Shown piece by piece: positions 1-12,183 of a stretch of 64,000 bases of DNA. A program made the translations under genes and the position numbers. The notes under the pieces were generated by a model. The model worked only from the letters and a program-made list of their open reading frames with translations, was not told the origin of the DNA and did not search any database. Positions within the stretch are counted from its first letter, which is position 1. Every line of letters starts with the position of its first letter. Origin of the DNA: Rallus limicola (lineage: Eukaryota; Chordata; Aves; Gruiformes; Rallidae); assembly GCA_022605955.1 (NCBI GenBank), contig JAKCOZ010000586.1, positions 1 through 64,000 on the forward strand. The letters run 5' to 3'.

Positions 1-396
1 CTCCTACGGTGCTTTTCTCGGCCCTAGCAGACTGCAGTTCAAAACATGCTAAACGTCCAGCAATAACTCCCAAAGTAAAGAAGCTAGGCCTGAAAGGCAT
101 AGCTTGTCTGAAACCTCCTAACAGGACACACGAGCAGACCCTGTCGCTTTGGCTCTCAGCCTTTTCCTTTGCCTGGAAAGAGGGAACATGCCTGGAACCT
201 CCTACGGTGCTTTTCTCGGCCCTAGCAGACTGCAGTTCAAAACATGCTAAACGTCCAGCAATAACTCCCAAAGTAAAGAAGCTAGGCCTGAAAGGCATAG
301 CTTGTCTGAAACCTCCTAACAGGACACACGAGCAGCCCCTGTCACTTTGGCTCTCAGCCTTTTCCTTTGCCTGGAAAGAGGGAACATGCCTGGAAC

Positions 397-594
397 CTCC
401 TACGGTGCTTTTCTCGGCCCTAGCAGACTGCAGTTCAAAACATGCTAAACGTCCAGCAATAACTCCCAAAGTAAAGAAGCTAGGCCTGAAAGGCATAGCT
501 TGTCTGAAACCTCCTAACAGGACACACGAGCAGACCCTGTCACTTTGGCTCTCAGCCTTTTCCTTTGCCTGGAAAGAGGGAACATGCCTGGAAC
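397..594 (+). repeat. Representative satellite monomer (198 bp)
   Basis: This copy is close to the consensus. I count 99 G or C in 198 bases for the consensus. Counting from CTCCTACGG, it has a PstI site (CTGCAG) near base 33, a hairpin core near bases 80-105 and a direct repeat of GCCTGGAA about 20 bp apart near the end. The core reads AAGCTAGGCCT, GAA, AGGCATAGCTT: two 11-nt arms with one C/A mismatch around a 3-nt loop. It also holds a StuI site (AGGCCT). Four CpG sites lie in ACGGT, CTCGGC, AACGTCC and CACGAG. The length is close to a common nucleosome repeat length, which is suggestive only. Confidence 0.95.
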
Positions 595-899
595 CTCCTA
601 CGGTGCTTTTCTCGGCCCTAGCAGACTGCAGTTCAAAACATGCTAAACGTCCAGCAATAACTCCCAAAGTAAAGAAGCTAGGCCTGAAAGGCATAGCTTG
701 TCTGAAACCTCCTAACAGGACACACGAGCAGACCCTGTCACTTTGGCTCTCAGCCTTTTCCTTTGCCTGGAAAGAGGGAACATGCCTGGAACCTCCTACG
801 GTGCTTTTCTCGGCCCTAGCAGACTGCAGTTCAAAACATGCTAAACGTCCAGCAATAACTCCCAAAGTAAAGAAGCTAGGCATGAAAGGCATAGCTTGT

Positions 900-964
900 C
901 CTGTTAGGAGGTTTCAGACAAGCTATGCCTGAAAGGCATAGCTTGTCTGAAACCTCCTAACAGG
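900..964. repeat. Palindromic junction 1 (perfect 31-3-31 palindrome)
   Basis: A 47-bp segment (900-946) is inserted after ...AGCTTGT of a monomer whose core reads GGCATG. The left arm begins CCTGTTAGGAGG and is the exact reverse complement of the right arm ending CCTCCTAACAGG. In most junctions the arms are 31 nt with one central mismatch (AGGCCT against AGGCAT). Here the left side reads ATGCCT, so the palindrome is perfect around GAA. The next block has 11 monomers. Confidence 0.98.
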
Positions 965-1447
965 ACACACGAGCAGACCCTGTCACTTTGGCTCTCAGCC
1001 TTTTCCTTTGCCTGGAAAGAGGGAACATGCCTGGAACCTCCTACGGTGCTTTTCTCGGCCCTAGCAGACTGCAGTTCAAAACATGCTAAACGTCCAGCAA
1101 TAACTCCCAAAGTAAAGAAGCTAGGCCTGAAAGGCATAGCTTGTCTGAAACGTCCTAACAGGACACACGAGCAGCCCCTGTCACTTTGGCTCTCAGCCTT
1201 TTCCTTTGCCTGGAAAGAGGGAACATGCCTGGAACCTCCTACGGTGCTTTTCTCGGCCCTAGCAGACTGCAGTTCAAAACATGCTAAACGTCCAGCAATA
1301 ACTCCCAAAGTAAAGAAGCTAGGCCTGAAAGGCATAGCTTGTCTGAAACCTCCTAACAGGACACACGAGCAGCCCCTGTCACTTTGGCTCTCAGCCTTTT
1401 CCTTTGCCTGGAAAGAGGGAACATGCCTGGAACCTCCTACGGTGCTT

Positions 1448-3032
1448 TTCTCGGCCCTAGCAGACTGCAGTTCAAAACATGCTCAACGTCCAGCAATAAC
1501 TCCCAAAGTAAAGAAGCTAGGCCTGAAAGGCATAGCTTGTCTGAAACCTCCTAACAGGACACACGAGCAGACCCTGTCACTTTGGCTCTCAGCCTTTTCC
1601 TTTGCCTGGAAAGAGGGAACATGCCTGGAACCTCCTACGGTGCTTTTCTCGGCACTAGCAGACTGCAGTTCAAAACATGCTAAACGTCCAGCAATAACTC
1701 CCAAAGTAAAGAAGCTAGGCCTGAAAGGCATAGCTTGTCTGAAACCTCCTAACAGGACACACAAGCAGACCCTGTCACTTTGGCTCTCAGCCTTTTCCTT
1801 TGCCTGGAAAGAGGGAACATGCCTGGAACCTCCTATGGTGCTTTTCTCGGCCCTAGCAGACTGCAGTTCAAAACATGCTAAACGTCCAGCAATAACTCCC
1901 AAAGTATAGAAGCTAGGCCTGAAAGGCATAGCTTGTCTGAAACCTCCTAACAGGACACACGAGCAGACCCTGTCACTTTGGCTCTCAGCCTTTTCCTTTG
2001 CCTGGAAAGAGGGAACATGCCTGGAACCTCCTACGGTGCTTTTCTCGGCCCTAGCAGACTGCAGTTCAAAACATGCTAAACGTCCAGCAATAACTCCCAA
2101 AGTAAAGAAGCTAGGCCTGAAAGGCATAGCTTGTCTGAAACCTCCTAACAGGACACACGAGCAGCCCCTGTCACTTTGGCTCTCAGCCTTTTCCTTTGCC
2201 TGGAAAGAGGGAACATGCCTGGAACCTTCTACGGTGCTTTTCTCGGCCCTAGCAGAGTGCAGTTCAAAACATGCTCAACGTCCAGCAATAACTCCCAAAG
2301 TAAAGAAGCTAGGCATGAAAGGCATAGCTTGTCTGAAACCTCCTAACAGGACACACGAGCAGACCCTGTCACTTTGGCTCTCAGCCTTTTCCTTTGCCTG
2401 GAAAGAGGGAACATGCCTGGAACCTCCTACGGTGCTTTTCTCGGCACTAGCAGACTGCAGTTCAAAACATGCTAAACGTCCAGCAATAACTCCCAAAGTA
2501 AAGAAGCTAGGCCTGAAAGGCATAGCTTGTCTGAAACCTCCTAACAGGACACACAAGCAGACCCTGTCACTTTGGCTCTCAGCCTTTTCCTTTGCCTGGA
2601 AAGAGGGAACATGCCTGGAACCTCCTATGGTGCTTTTCTCGGCCCTAGCAGACTGCAGTTCAAAACATGCTAAACGTCCAGCAATAACTCCCAAAGTATA
2701 GAAGCTAGGCCTGAAAGGCATAGCTTGTCTGAAACCTCCTAACAGGACACACGAGCAGACCCTGTCACTTTGGCTCTCAGCCTTTTCCTTTGCCTGGAAA
2801 GAGGGAACATGCCTGGAACCTCCTACGGTGCTTTTCTCGGCCCTAGCAGACTGCAGTTCAAAACATGCTAAACGTCCAGCAATAACTCCCAAAGTAAAGA
2901 AGCTAGGCCTGAAAGGCATAGCTTGTCTGAAACCTCCTAACAGGACACACGAGCAGACCCTGTCACTTTGGCTCTCAGCCTTTTCCTTTGCCTGGAAAGA
3001 GGGAACATGCCTGGAACCTCCTACGGTGCTTT
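1448..3032. repeat. 792-bp (4-monomer) tandem duplication
   Basis: Four successive monomers with distinctive variants occur twice in a row at offset 792. The markers are GGCACTAGC at about 1,651 and 2,443, CCTATGGTG at about 1,833 and 2,625, and AAAGTATAG at about 1,902 and 2,694. The second copy adds a GGCATG core at 2,311. Boundaries are approximate because neighbouring monomers are nearly identical. The same doubled structure recurs at about 7,925-9,509 as part of the 6,477-bp duplication. Confidence 0.9.
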
Positions 3033-3124
3033 TCTCAGCCCTAGCAGACTGCAGTTCAAAACATGCTAAACGTCCAGCAATAACTCCCAAAGTAAAGAAG
3101 CTAGGCATGAAAGGCATAGCTTGT

Positions 3125-3189
3125 CCTGTTAGGAGGTTTCAGACAAGCTAGGCCTGAAAGGCATAGCTTGTCTGAAACCTCCTAACAGG
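3125..3189. repeat. Palindromic junction 2
   Basis: Arms match except for the usual central mismatch; centre AGGCCTGAAAGGCAT. The first monomer after it carries CAATTC. The following block has 5 monomers. Confidence 0.97.
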
Positions 3190-3540
3190 ACACACGAGCA
3201 GACCCTGTCACTTTGGCTCTCAGCCTTTTCCTTTGCCTGGAAAGAGGGAACATGCCTGGAACCTCCTACGGTGCTTTTCTCGGCCCTAGCAGACTGCAAT
3301 TCAAAACATGCTAAACGTCCAGCAATAACTCCCAAAGTAAAGAAGCTAGGCCTGAATGGCATAGCTTGTCTGAAACCTCCTAACAGGACACCCGAGCAGA
3401 CCCTGTCACTTTGGCTCTCAGCCTTTTCCTTTGCCTGGAAAGAGGGAACATGCCTGGAACCTCCTACGGTGCTTTTCTCGGCCCTAGCAGACTGCAGTTC
3501 AAAACATGCTAAACGTCCAGCAATAACTCCCAAAGTAAAG

Positions 3541-3565
3541 AAGCTAGGCCTGAAAGGCCTAGCTT
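3541..3565. repeat. Monomer core with perfect hairpin (GGCCTAG variant)
   Basis: In this ordinary monomer the right side of the core reads AGGCCTAGCTT instead of AGGCATAGCTT. The core is therefore a perfect 11-3-11 inverted repeat around GAA. Its duplicate at about 10,018 keeps the usual mismatch. Confidence 0.93.
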
Positions 3566-4161
3566 GTCTGAAACCTCCTAACAGGACACACGAGCAGCCC
3601 CTGTCACTTTGGCTCTAAGCCTTTTCCTTTGCCTGGAAAGAGGGAACATGCCTGGAACCTCCTACGGTGCTTTTCTCGGCCCTAGCAGACTGCAGTTCAA
3701 AACATGCTCAACGTCCAGCAATAACTCCCAAAGTAAAGAAGCTAGGCCTGAAAGGCATAGCTTGTCTGAAACCTCCTAACAGGACACACGAGCAGACCCT
3801 GTCACTTTGGCTCTCAGCCTTTTCCTTTGCCTGGAAAGAGGGAACATGCCTGGAACCTCCTACGGTGCTTTTCTCGGCCCTAGCAGACTGCAGTTCAAAA
3901 CATGCTAAACGTCCAGCAATAACTCCCAAAGTAAAGAAGCTAGGCCTGAAAGGCATAGCTTGTCTGAAACCTCCTAACAGGACACACGAGCAGACCCTGT
4001 CACTTTGGCTCTCAGCCTTTTCCTTTGCCTGGAAAGAGGGAACATGCCTGGAACCTCCTACGGTGCTTTTCTCGGCCCTATCAGACTGCAGTTCAAAACA
4101 TGCTAAACGTCCAGCAATAACTCCCAAAGTAAAGAAGCTAGGCATGAAAGGCATAGCTTGT

Positions 4162-4226
4162 CCTGTTAGGAGGTTTCAGACAAGCTAGGCCTGAAAGGCA
4201 TAGCTTGTCTGAAACCTCCTAACAGG
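4162..4226. repeat. Palindromic junction 3
   Basis: Standard arms and centre. The monomer before it carries CCTATCAG instead of CCTAGCAG. Its two duplicates, at 10,639 and 13,156, have an inverted centre. The next block has 3 monomers. Confidence 0.97.
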
Positions 4227-4802
4227 ACACACGAGCAGACCCTGTCACTTTGGCTCTCAGCCTTTTCCTTTGCCTGGAAAGAGGGAACATGCCTGGAACC
4301 TCCTACGGTGCTTTTCTCGGCCCTAGCAGACTGCAGTTCAAAACATGCTAAACGTCCAGCAATAACTCCCAAAGTATAGAAGCTAGGCCGGAAAGGCATA
4401 GCTTGTCTGAAACCTCCTAACAGGACACACGAGCAGACCCTGTCACTTTGGCTCTCAGCCTTTTCCTTTGCCTGGAAAGAGGGAACATGCCTGGAACCTC
4501 CTACGGTGCTTTTCTCGGCCCTAGCAGACTGCAGTTCAAAACATGCTAAACGTCCAGCAATAACTCCCAAAGTAAAGAAGCTAGGCCTGAAAGGCATAGC
4601 TTGTCTGAAACCTCCTAACAGGACACACGAGCAGCCCCTGTCACTTTGGCTTTTAGCCTTTTCCTTTGCCTGGAAAGAGGGAACATGCCTGGAACCTCCT
4701 ACGGTGCTTTTCTCGGCCCTAGCAGACTGCAGTTCAAAACATGCTAAACGTCCAGCAACAACTCCCAAAGTAAAGAAGCTAGGCATGAAAGGCATAGCTT
4801 GT

Positions 4803-4867
4803 CCTGTTAGGAGGTTTCAGACAAGCTAGGCCTGAAAGGCATAGCTTGTCTGAAACCTTCTAACAGG
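4803..4867. repeat. Palindromic junction 4
   Basis: The right arm has one change (ACCTTCTAAC for ACCTCCTAAC), shared by duplicates at 11,280 and 13,797. It opens the longest block in the window, 24 monomers. Confidence 0.96.
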
Positions 4868-5370
4868 ACACACGAGCAGACCCTGTCACTTTGGCTCTCA
4901 GCCTTTTCCTTTGCCTGGAAAGAGGGAACATGCCTGGAACCTCCTACGGTGCTTTTCTCGGACCGAGCAGACTGCAGTTCAAAACATGCTAAACGTCCAG
5001 CAATAACTCCCAAAGTAAAGAAGCTAGGCCTGAAAGGCATAGCTTGTCTGAAACCTCCTAACAGGACACACGAGCAGACCCTGTCACTTTGGCTCTCAGC
5101 CTTTTCCTTTGCCTGGAAAGAGGGAACATGCCTGGAACCTCCTACGGTGCTTTTCTCGGCCCTAGCAGACTGCAGTTCAAAACATGCTAAACGTCCAGCA
5201 ATAACTCCCAAAGTAAAGAAGCTAGGCCTGAAAGGCATAGCTTGTCTGAAACCTCCTAACAGGACACACAAGCAGCCCCTGTCACTTTGGTTCTCAGCCT
5301 TTTCCTTTGCCTGGAAAGAGGGAACATGCCTGGAACCTCCTACGGTGCTTTTCTCGGCCCTAGCAGACTG

Positions 5371-5573
5371 CAATTCAAAACATGCTAAACGTCCAGCAAT
5401 AACTCCCAAAGTAAAGAAGCTAGGCCTTAAAGGCATAGCTTGTCTGAAACCTCCTAACAGGACACATGAGCAAACCCTTTCACTTTGGCTCTCAGCTTTT
5501 TCCTTTGCTTGGAAAGAGGGAACATGCCTGGAACCTCCTACGGTGCTTTTCTCGGCCCTAGCAGACAGCAGCT
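5371..5573 (+). repeat. Diverged monomer segment
   Basis: A cluster of linked changes sets this stretch apart: CAATTC, GAGCAAACCCTTTCAC, CAGCTTTTTCC, TTTGCTTGG and then CAGCTC in the next monomer. The following TGC-to-AGC change (GCAGACAGCAG) is seen only here and in the 14,365 copy. It looks like an older subfamily embedded in homogenised repeats. Confidence 0.9.
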
Positions 5574-8500
5574 CAAAACATGCTAAACGTCCAGCAATAA
5601 CTCCCAAAGTAAAGAAGCTAGGCCTGAAAGGTATAGCTTGTCTGAAACCTCCTAACAGGACACACGAGCAGACCCTGTCACTTTGGCTCTCAGCCTTTTC
5701 CTTTGCCTGGAAAGAGGGAACATGCCTGGAACCTCCTACGGTGCTTTTCTCGGCCCTAGCAGACTGCAGTTCAAAACATGCTAAACGTCCAGCAATAACT
5801 CCCAAAGTAAAGAAGCTAGGCCTGAAAGGCATAGCTTGTCTGAAACCTCCTAACAGGACACCCGAGCAGACCCTGTCACTTTGGCTCTCAGCCTTTTCCT
5901 TTGCCTGGAAAGAGGGAACATGCCTGGAACCTCCTACGGTGCTTTTCTCGGCCCTAGCAGACTGCAGTTCAAAACATGCTAAACGTCCAGCAATAACTCC
6001 CAAAGTAAAGAAGCTAGGCCTGAAAGGCATAGCTTGTCTGAAACCTCCTAACAGGACACCCGAGCAGCACCTGTCACTTTGGCTCTCAGCCTTTTCCTTT
6101 GCCTGGAAAGAGGGAACATGCCTGGAACCTCCTACGGTGCTTTTCTCGGCCCTAGCAGACTGCAGTTCAAAACATGCTAAACGTCCAGCAATAACTCCCA
6201 AAGTAAAGAAGCTAGGCCTGAAAGGCATAGCTTGTCTGAAACCTCCTAACAGGACACACGAGCAGACCCTGTCACTTTGGCTCTCAGCCTTTTCCTTTGC
6301 CTGGAAAGAGGGAACATGCCTGGAACCTCCTACGGTGCTTTTCTCGGCCCTAGCAGACTGCAGTTCAAAACATGCTAAACGTCCAGCAATAACTCCCAAA
6401 GTAAAGAAGCTAGGCCTGAAAGGCATAGCTTGTCTGAAACCTCCTAACAGGACACACGAGCAGACCCTGTCACTTTGGCTCTCAGCCTTTTCCTTTGCCT
6501 GGAAAGAGGGAACATGCCTGGAACCTCCTACGGTGCTTTTCTCGGCCCTAGCAGACTGCAGTTCAAAACATGCTAAACGTCCAGCAATAACTCCCAAAGT
6601 AAAGAAGCTAGGCCTGAAAGGCATAGCTTGTCTGAAACCTCCTAACATGAAACACGAGCAGCCCCTGTCACTTTGGTTCTCAGCCTTTTCCTTTGCCTGG
6701 AAAGAGGGAACATGCCTGGAACCTCCTACGGTGCTTTTCTCGGCCCTAGCAGACTGCAGTTCAAAACATGCTAAACGTCCAGCAATAACTCCCAAAGTAA
6801 AGAAGCTAGGCCTGAAAGGCATAGCTTGTCTGAAACCTCCTAACAGGACACACGAGCAGCCCCTGTCACTTTGGCTCTCAGCCTTTTCCTTTGCCTGGAA
6901 AGAGGGAACATGCCTGGAACCTCCTACGGTGCTTTTCTCGGCCCTAGCAGACTGCAGTTCAAAACATGCTAAACGTCCAGCAATAACTCCCAAAGTAAAG
7001 AAGCTAGGCCTGAAAGGCATAGCTTGTCTGAAACCACCTAACAGGACACACGAGCAGACCCTGTCGCTTTGGCTCTCAGCCTTTTCCTTTGCCTGGAAAG
7101 AGGGAACATGCCTGGAACCTCCTACGGTGCTTTTCTCGGCCCTAGCAGACTGCAGTTCAAAACATGCTAAACGTCCAGCAATAACTCCCAAAGTAAAGAA
7201 GCTAGGCCTGAAAGGCATAGCTTGTCTGAAACCTCCTAACAGGACACACGAGCAGCCCCTGTCACTTTGGCTCTCAGCCTTTTCCTTTGCCTGGAAAGAG
7301 GGAACATGCCTGGAACCTCCTACGGTGCTTTTCTCGGCCCTAGCAGACTGCAGTTCAAAACATGCTAAACGTCCAGCAATAACTCCCAAAGTAAAGAAGC
7401 TAGGCCTGAAAGGCATAGCTTGTCTGAAACCTCCTAACAGGACACACGAGCAGACCCTGTCACTTTGGCTCTCAGCCTTTTCCTTTGCCTGGAAAGAGGG
7501 AACATGCCTGGAACCTCCTACGGTGCTTTTCTCGGCCCTAGCAGACTGCAGTTCAAAACATGCTAAACGTCCAGCAATAACTCCCAAAGTAAAGAAGCTA
7601 GGCCTGAAAGGCATAGCTTGTCTGAAACGTCCTAACAGGACACACGAGCAGCCCCTGTCACTTTGGCTCTCAGCCTTTTCCTTTGCCTGGAAAGAGGGAA
7701 CATGCCTGGAACCTCCTACGGTGCTTTTCTCGGCCCTAGCAGACTGCAGTTCAAAACATGCTAAACGTCCAGCAATAACTCCCAAAGTAAAGAAGCTAGG
7801 ACTGAAAGGCATAGCTTGTCTGAAACCTCCTAACAGGACACACGAGCAGCCCCTGTCACTTTAGCTCTCATCCTTTTCCTTTGCCTGGAAAGAGGGAACA
7901 TGCCTGGAACCTCCTACGGTGCTTTTCTCGGCCCTAGCAGACTGCAGTTCAAAACATGCTCAACGTCCAGCAATAACTCCCAAAGTAAAGAAGCTAGGCC
8001 TGAAAGGCATAGCTTGTCTGAAACCTCCTAACAGGACACACGAGCAGACCCTGTCACTTTGGCTCTCAGCCTTTTCCTTTGCCTGGAAAGAGGGAACATG
8101 CCTGGAACCTCCTACGGTGCTTTTCTCGGCACTAGCAGACTGCAGTTCAAAACATGCTAAACGTCCAGCAATAACTCCCAAAGTAAAGAAGCTAGGCCTG
8201 AAAGGCATAGCTTGTCTGAAACCTCCTAACAGGACACACAAGCAGACCCTGTCACTTTGGCTCTCAGCCTTTTCCTTTGCCTGGAAAGAGGGAACATGCC
8301 TGGAACCTCCTATGGTGCTTTTCTCGGCCCTAGCAGACTGCAGTTCAAAACATGCTAAACGTCCAGCAATAACTCCCAAAGTATAGAAGCTAGGCCTGAA
8401 AGGCATAGCTTGTCTGAAACCTCCTAACAGGACACACGAGCAGACCCTGTCACTTTGGCTCTCAGCCTTTTCCTTTGCCTGGAAAGAGGGAACATGCCTG

Positions 8501-9601
8501 GAACCTCCTACGGTGCTTTTCTCGGCCCTAGCAGACTGCAGTTCAAAACATGCTAAACGTCCAGCAATAACTCCCAAAGTAAAGAAGCTAGGCCTGAAAG
8601 GCATAGCTTGTCTGAAACCTCCTAACAGGACACACGAGCAGCCCCTGTCACTTTGGCTCTCAGCCTTTTCCTTTGCCTGGAAAGAGGGAACATGCCTGGA
8701 ACCTCCTACGGTGCTTTTCTCGGCCCTAGCAGAGTGCAGTTCAAAACATGCTCAACGTCCAGCAATAACTCCCAAAGTAAAGAAGCTAGGCATGAAAGGC
8801 ATAGCTTGTCTGAAACCTCCTAACAGGACACACGAGCAGACCCTGTCACTTTGGCTCTCAGCCTTTTCCTTTGCCTGGAAAGAGGGAACATGCCTGGAAC
8901 CTCCTACGGTGCTTTTCTCGGCACTAGCAGACTGCAGTTCAAAACATGCTAAACGTCCAGCAATAACTCCCAAAGTAAAGAAGCTAGGCCTGAAAGGCAT
9001 AGCTTGTCTGAAACCTCCTAACAGGACACACAAGCAGACCCTGTCACTTTGGCTCTCAGCCTTTTCCTTTGCCTGGAAAGAGGGAACATGCCTGGAACCT
9101 CCTATGGTGCTTTTCTCGGCCCTAGCAGACTGCAGTTCAAAACATGCTAAACGTCCAGCAATAACTCCCAAAGTATAGAAGCTAGGCCTGAAAGGCATAG
9201 CTTGTCTGAAACCTCCTAACAGGACACACGAGCAGACCCTGTCACTTTGGATCTCAGCCTTTTCCTTTGCCTGGAAAGAGGGAACATGCCTGGAACCTCC
9301 TACGGTGCTTTTCTCGGCCCTAGCAGACTGCAGTTCAAAACATGCTAAACGTCCAGCAATAACTCCCAAAGTAAAGAAGCTAGGCCTGAAAGGCATAGCT
9401 TGTCTGAAACCTCCTAACAGGACACACGAGCAGACCCTGTCACTTTGGCTCTCAGCCTTTTCCTTTGCCTGGAAAGAGGGAACATGCCTGGAACCTCCTA
9501 CGGTGCTTTTCTCAGCCCTAGCAGACTGCAGTTCAAAACATGCTAAATGTCCAGCAATAACTCCCAAAGTAAAGAAGCTAGGCATGAAAGGCATAGCTTG
9601 T

Positions 9602-9666
9602 CCTGTTAGGAGGTTTCAGACAAGCTAGGCCTGAAAGGCATAGCTTGTCTGAAACCTCCTAACAGG
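9602..9666. repeat. Palindromic junction 5
   Basis: Standard arms and centre; duplicate of junction 2 (offset 6,477). The next block has 5 monomers. Confidence 0.97.
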
Positions 9667-10638
9667 ACACACGAGCAGACCCTGTCACTTTGGCTCTCAG
9701 CCTTTTCCTTTGCCTGGAAAGAGGGAACATGCCTGGAACCTCCTACGGTGCTTTTCTCGGCCCTAGCAGACTGCAATTCAAAACATGCTAAACGTCCAGC
9801 AATAACTCCCAAAGTAAAGAAGCTAGGCCTGAATGGCATAGCTTGTCTGAAACCTCCTAACAGGACACCCGAGCAGACCCTGTCACTTTGGCTCTCAGCC
9901 TTTTCCTTTGCCTGGAAAGAGGGAACATGCCTGGAACCTCCTACGGTGCTTTTCTCGGCCCTAGCAGACTGCAGTTCAAAACATGCTAAACGTCCAGCAA
10001 TAACTCCCAAAGTAAAGAAGCTAGGCCTGAAAGGCATAGCTTGTCTGAAACCTCCTAACAGGACACACGAGCAGCCCCTGTCACTTTGGCTCTAAGCCTT
10101 TTCCTTTGCCTGGAAAGAGGGAACATGCCTGGAACCTCCTACGGTGCTTTTCTCGGCCCTAGCAGACTGCAGTTCAAAACATGCTCAACGTCCAGCAATA
10201 ACTCCCAAAGTAAAGAAGCTAGGCCTGAAAGGCATAGCTTGTCTGAAACCTCCTAACAGGACACACGAGCAGACCCTGTCACTTTGGCTCTCAGCCTTTT
10301 CCTTTGCCTGGAAAGAGGGAACATGCCTGGAACCTCCTACGGTGCTTTTCTCGGCCCTAGCAGACTGCAGTTCAAAACATGCTAAACGTCCAGCAATAAC
10401 TCCCAAAGTAAAGAAGCTAGGCCTGAAAGGCATAGCTTGTCTGAAACCTCCTAACAGGACACACGAGCAGACCCTGTCACTTTGGCTCTCAGCCTTTTCC
10501 TTTGCCTGGAAAGAGGGAACATGCCTGGAACCTCCTACGGTGCTTTTCTCGGCCCTATCAGACTGCAGTTCAAAACATGCTAAACGTCCAGCAATAACTC
10601 CCAAAGTAAAGAAGCTAGGCATGAAAGGCATAGCTTGT

Positions 10639-10703
10639 CCTGTTAGGAGGTTTCAGACAAGCTATGCCTTTCAGGCCTAGCTTGTCTGAAACCTCCTAAC
10701 AGG
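10639..10703. repeat. Palindromic junction 6 with inverted centre
   Basis: The arms are as usual, but the 15 nt between them read ATGCCTTTCAGGCCT, the exact reverse complement of the usual AGGCCTGAAAGGCAT. The mismatch has moved to the opposite arm, so the centre was flipped and not simply mutated. The next block has 3 monomers. Confidence 0.98.
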
Positions 10704-11279
10704 ACACACGAGCAGACCCTGTCACTTTGGCTCTCAGCCTTTTCCTTTGCCTGGAAAGAGGGAACATGCCTGGAACCTCCTACGGTGCTTTTCTCGGCCC
10801 TAGCAGACTGCAGTTCAAAACATGCTAAACGTCCAGCAATAACTCCCAAAGTATAGAAGCTAGGCCGGAAAGGCATAGCTTGTCTGAAACCTCCTAACAG
10901 GACACACGAGCAGACCCTGTCACTTTGGCTCTCAGCCTTTTCCTTTGCCTGGAAAGAGGGAACATGCCTGGAACCTCCTACGGTGCTTTTCTCGGCCCTA
11001 GCAGACTGCAGTTCAAAACATGCTAAACGTCCAGCAATAACTCCCAAAGTAAAGAAGCTAGGCCTGAAAGGCATAGCTTGTCTGAAACCTCCTAACAGGA
11101 CACACGAGCAGCCCCTGTCACTTTGGCTTTTAGCCTTTTCCTTTGCCTGGAAAGAGGGAACATGCCTGGAACCTCCTACGGTGCTTTTCTCGGCCCTAGC
11201 AGACTGCAGTTCAAAACATGCTAAACGTCCAGCAACAACTCCCAAAGTAAAGAAGCTAGGCATGAAAGGCATAGCTTGT

Positions 11280-11344
11280 CCTGTTAGGAGGTTTCAGACA
11301 AGCTAGGCCTGAAAGGCATAGCTTGTCTGAAACCTTCTAACAGG
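11280..11344. repeat. Palindromic junction 7
   Basis: The right arm carries ACCTTCTAAC, as in junction 4 of which it is a copy. The next block has 4 monomers, against 24 after junction 4. Confidence 0.96.
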
Positions 11345-12118
11345 ACACACGAGCAGACCCTGTCACTTTGGCTCTCAGCCTTTTCCTTTGCCTGGAAAGA
11401 GGGAACATGCCTGGAACCTCCTACGGTGCTTTTCTCGGACCGAGCAGACTGCAGTTCAAAACATGCTAAACGTCCAGCAATAACTCCCAAAGTAAAGAAG
11501 CTAGGCCTGAAAGGCATAGCTTGTCTGAAACCTCCTAACAGGACACACGAGCAGACCCTGTCACTTTGGCTCTCAGCCTTTTCCTTTGCCTGGAAAGAGG
11601 GAACATGCCTGGAACCTCCTACGGTGCTTTTCTCGGCCCTAGCAGACTGCAGTTCAAAACATGCTAAACGTCCAGCAATAACTCCCAAAGTAAAGAAGCT
11701 AGGCCTGAAAGGCATAGCTTGTCTGAAACCTCCTAACAGGACACACGAGCAGACCCTGTCACTTTGGATCTCAGCCTTTTCCTTTGCCTGGAAAGAGGGA
11801 ACATGCCTGGAACCTCCTACGGTGCTTTTCTCGGCCCTAGCAGACTGCAGTTCAAAACATGCTAAACGTCCAGCAATAACTCCCAAAGTAAAGAAGCTAG
11901 GCCTGAAAGGCATAGCTTGTCTGAAACCTCCTAACAGGACACACGAGCAGACCCTGTCACTTTGGCTCTCAGCCTTTTCCTTTGCCTGGAAAGAGGGAAC
12001 ATGCCTGGAACCTCCTACGGTGCTTTTCTCAGCCCTAGCAGACTGCAGTTCAAAACATGCTAAATGTCCAGCAATAACTCCCAAAGTAAAGAAGCTAGGC
12101 ATGAAAGGCATAGCTTGT

Positions 12119-12183
12119 CCTGTTAGGAGGTTTCAGACAAGCTAGGCCTGAAAGGCATAGCTTGTCTGAAACCTCCTAACAGG
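12119..12183. repeat. Palindromic junction 8
   Basis: Standard arms and centre; copy of junction 5 at offset 2,517. The next block has 5 monomers. Confidence 0.97.

Larger units (their letters stand above)
947..11746. repeat. Segmental duplication, offset 6,477 (947-5,269 and 7,424-11,746)
   Basis: Marker variants recur at a constant offset of 6,477: GAAACGTCC at 1,147 and 7,624, the doubled 792-bp segment, GAATGGC near 3,355 and 9,832, CTCTAAGCC near 3,612 and 10,089, AGGCCGGAA near 4,386 and 10,863, and CTCGGACCG near 4,957 and 11,434. The offset equals 32 monomers plus three 47-bp junction segments. The first copy lacks TGGATCTC (9,250) and AAATGTCC (9,547), so some substitutions followed the duplication. 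Ends are inferred from where markers stop matching (5,270 against 11,747). Confidence 0.9.

Noticed and set aside
3125..3189. Rho-independent terminators or a regulatory RNA hairpin at the junctions
   Set aside because: The hairpins are strong, but no U-tract follows and no gene lies upstream. They are better explained as palindromic units of satellite DNA.
4807..7864. Overlapping open frames of about 1,000 codons on both strands, suggesting a giant repetitive protein gene
   Set aside because: The frames exist only because the 198-bp period is divisible by 3 and two frames lack stops. They break at every 47-bp junction, start at arbitrary ATGs and tolerate nonsynonymous and stop-creating variants freely. 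No promoter, unique termini or domain is visible.
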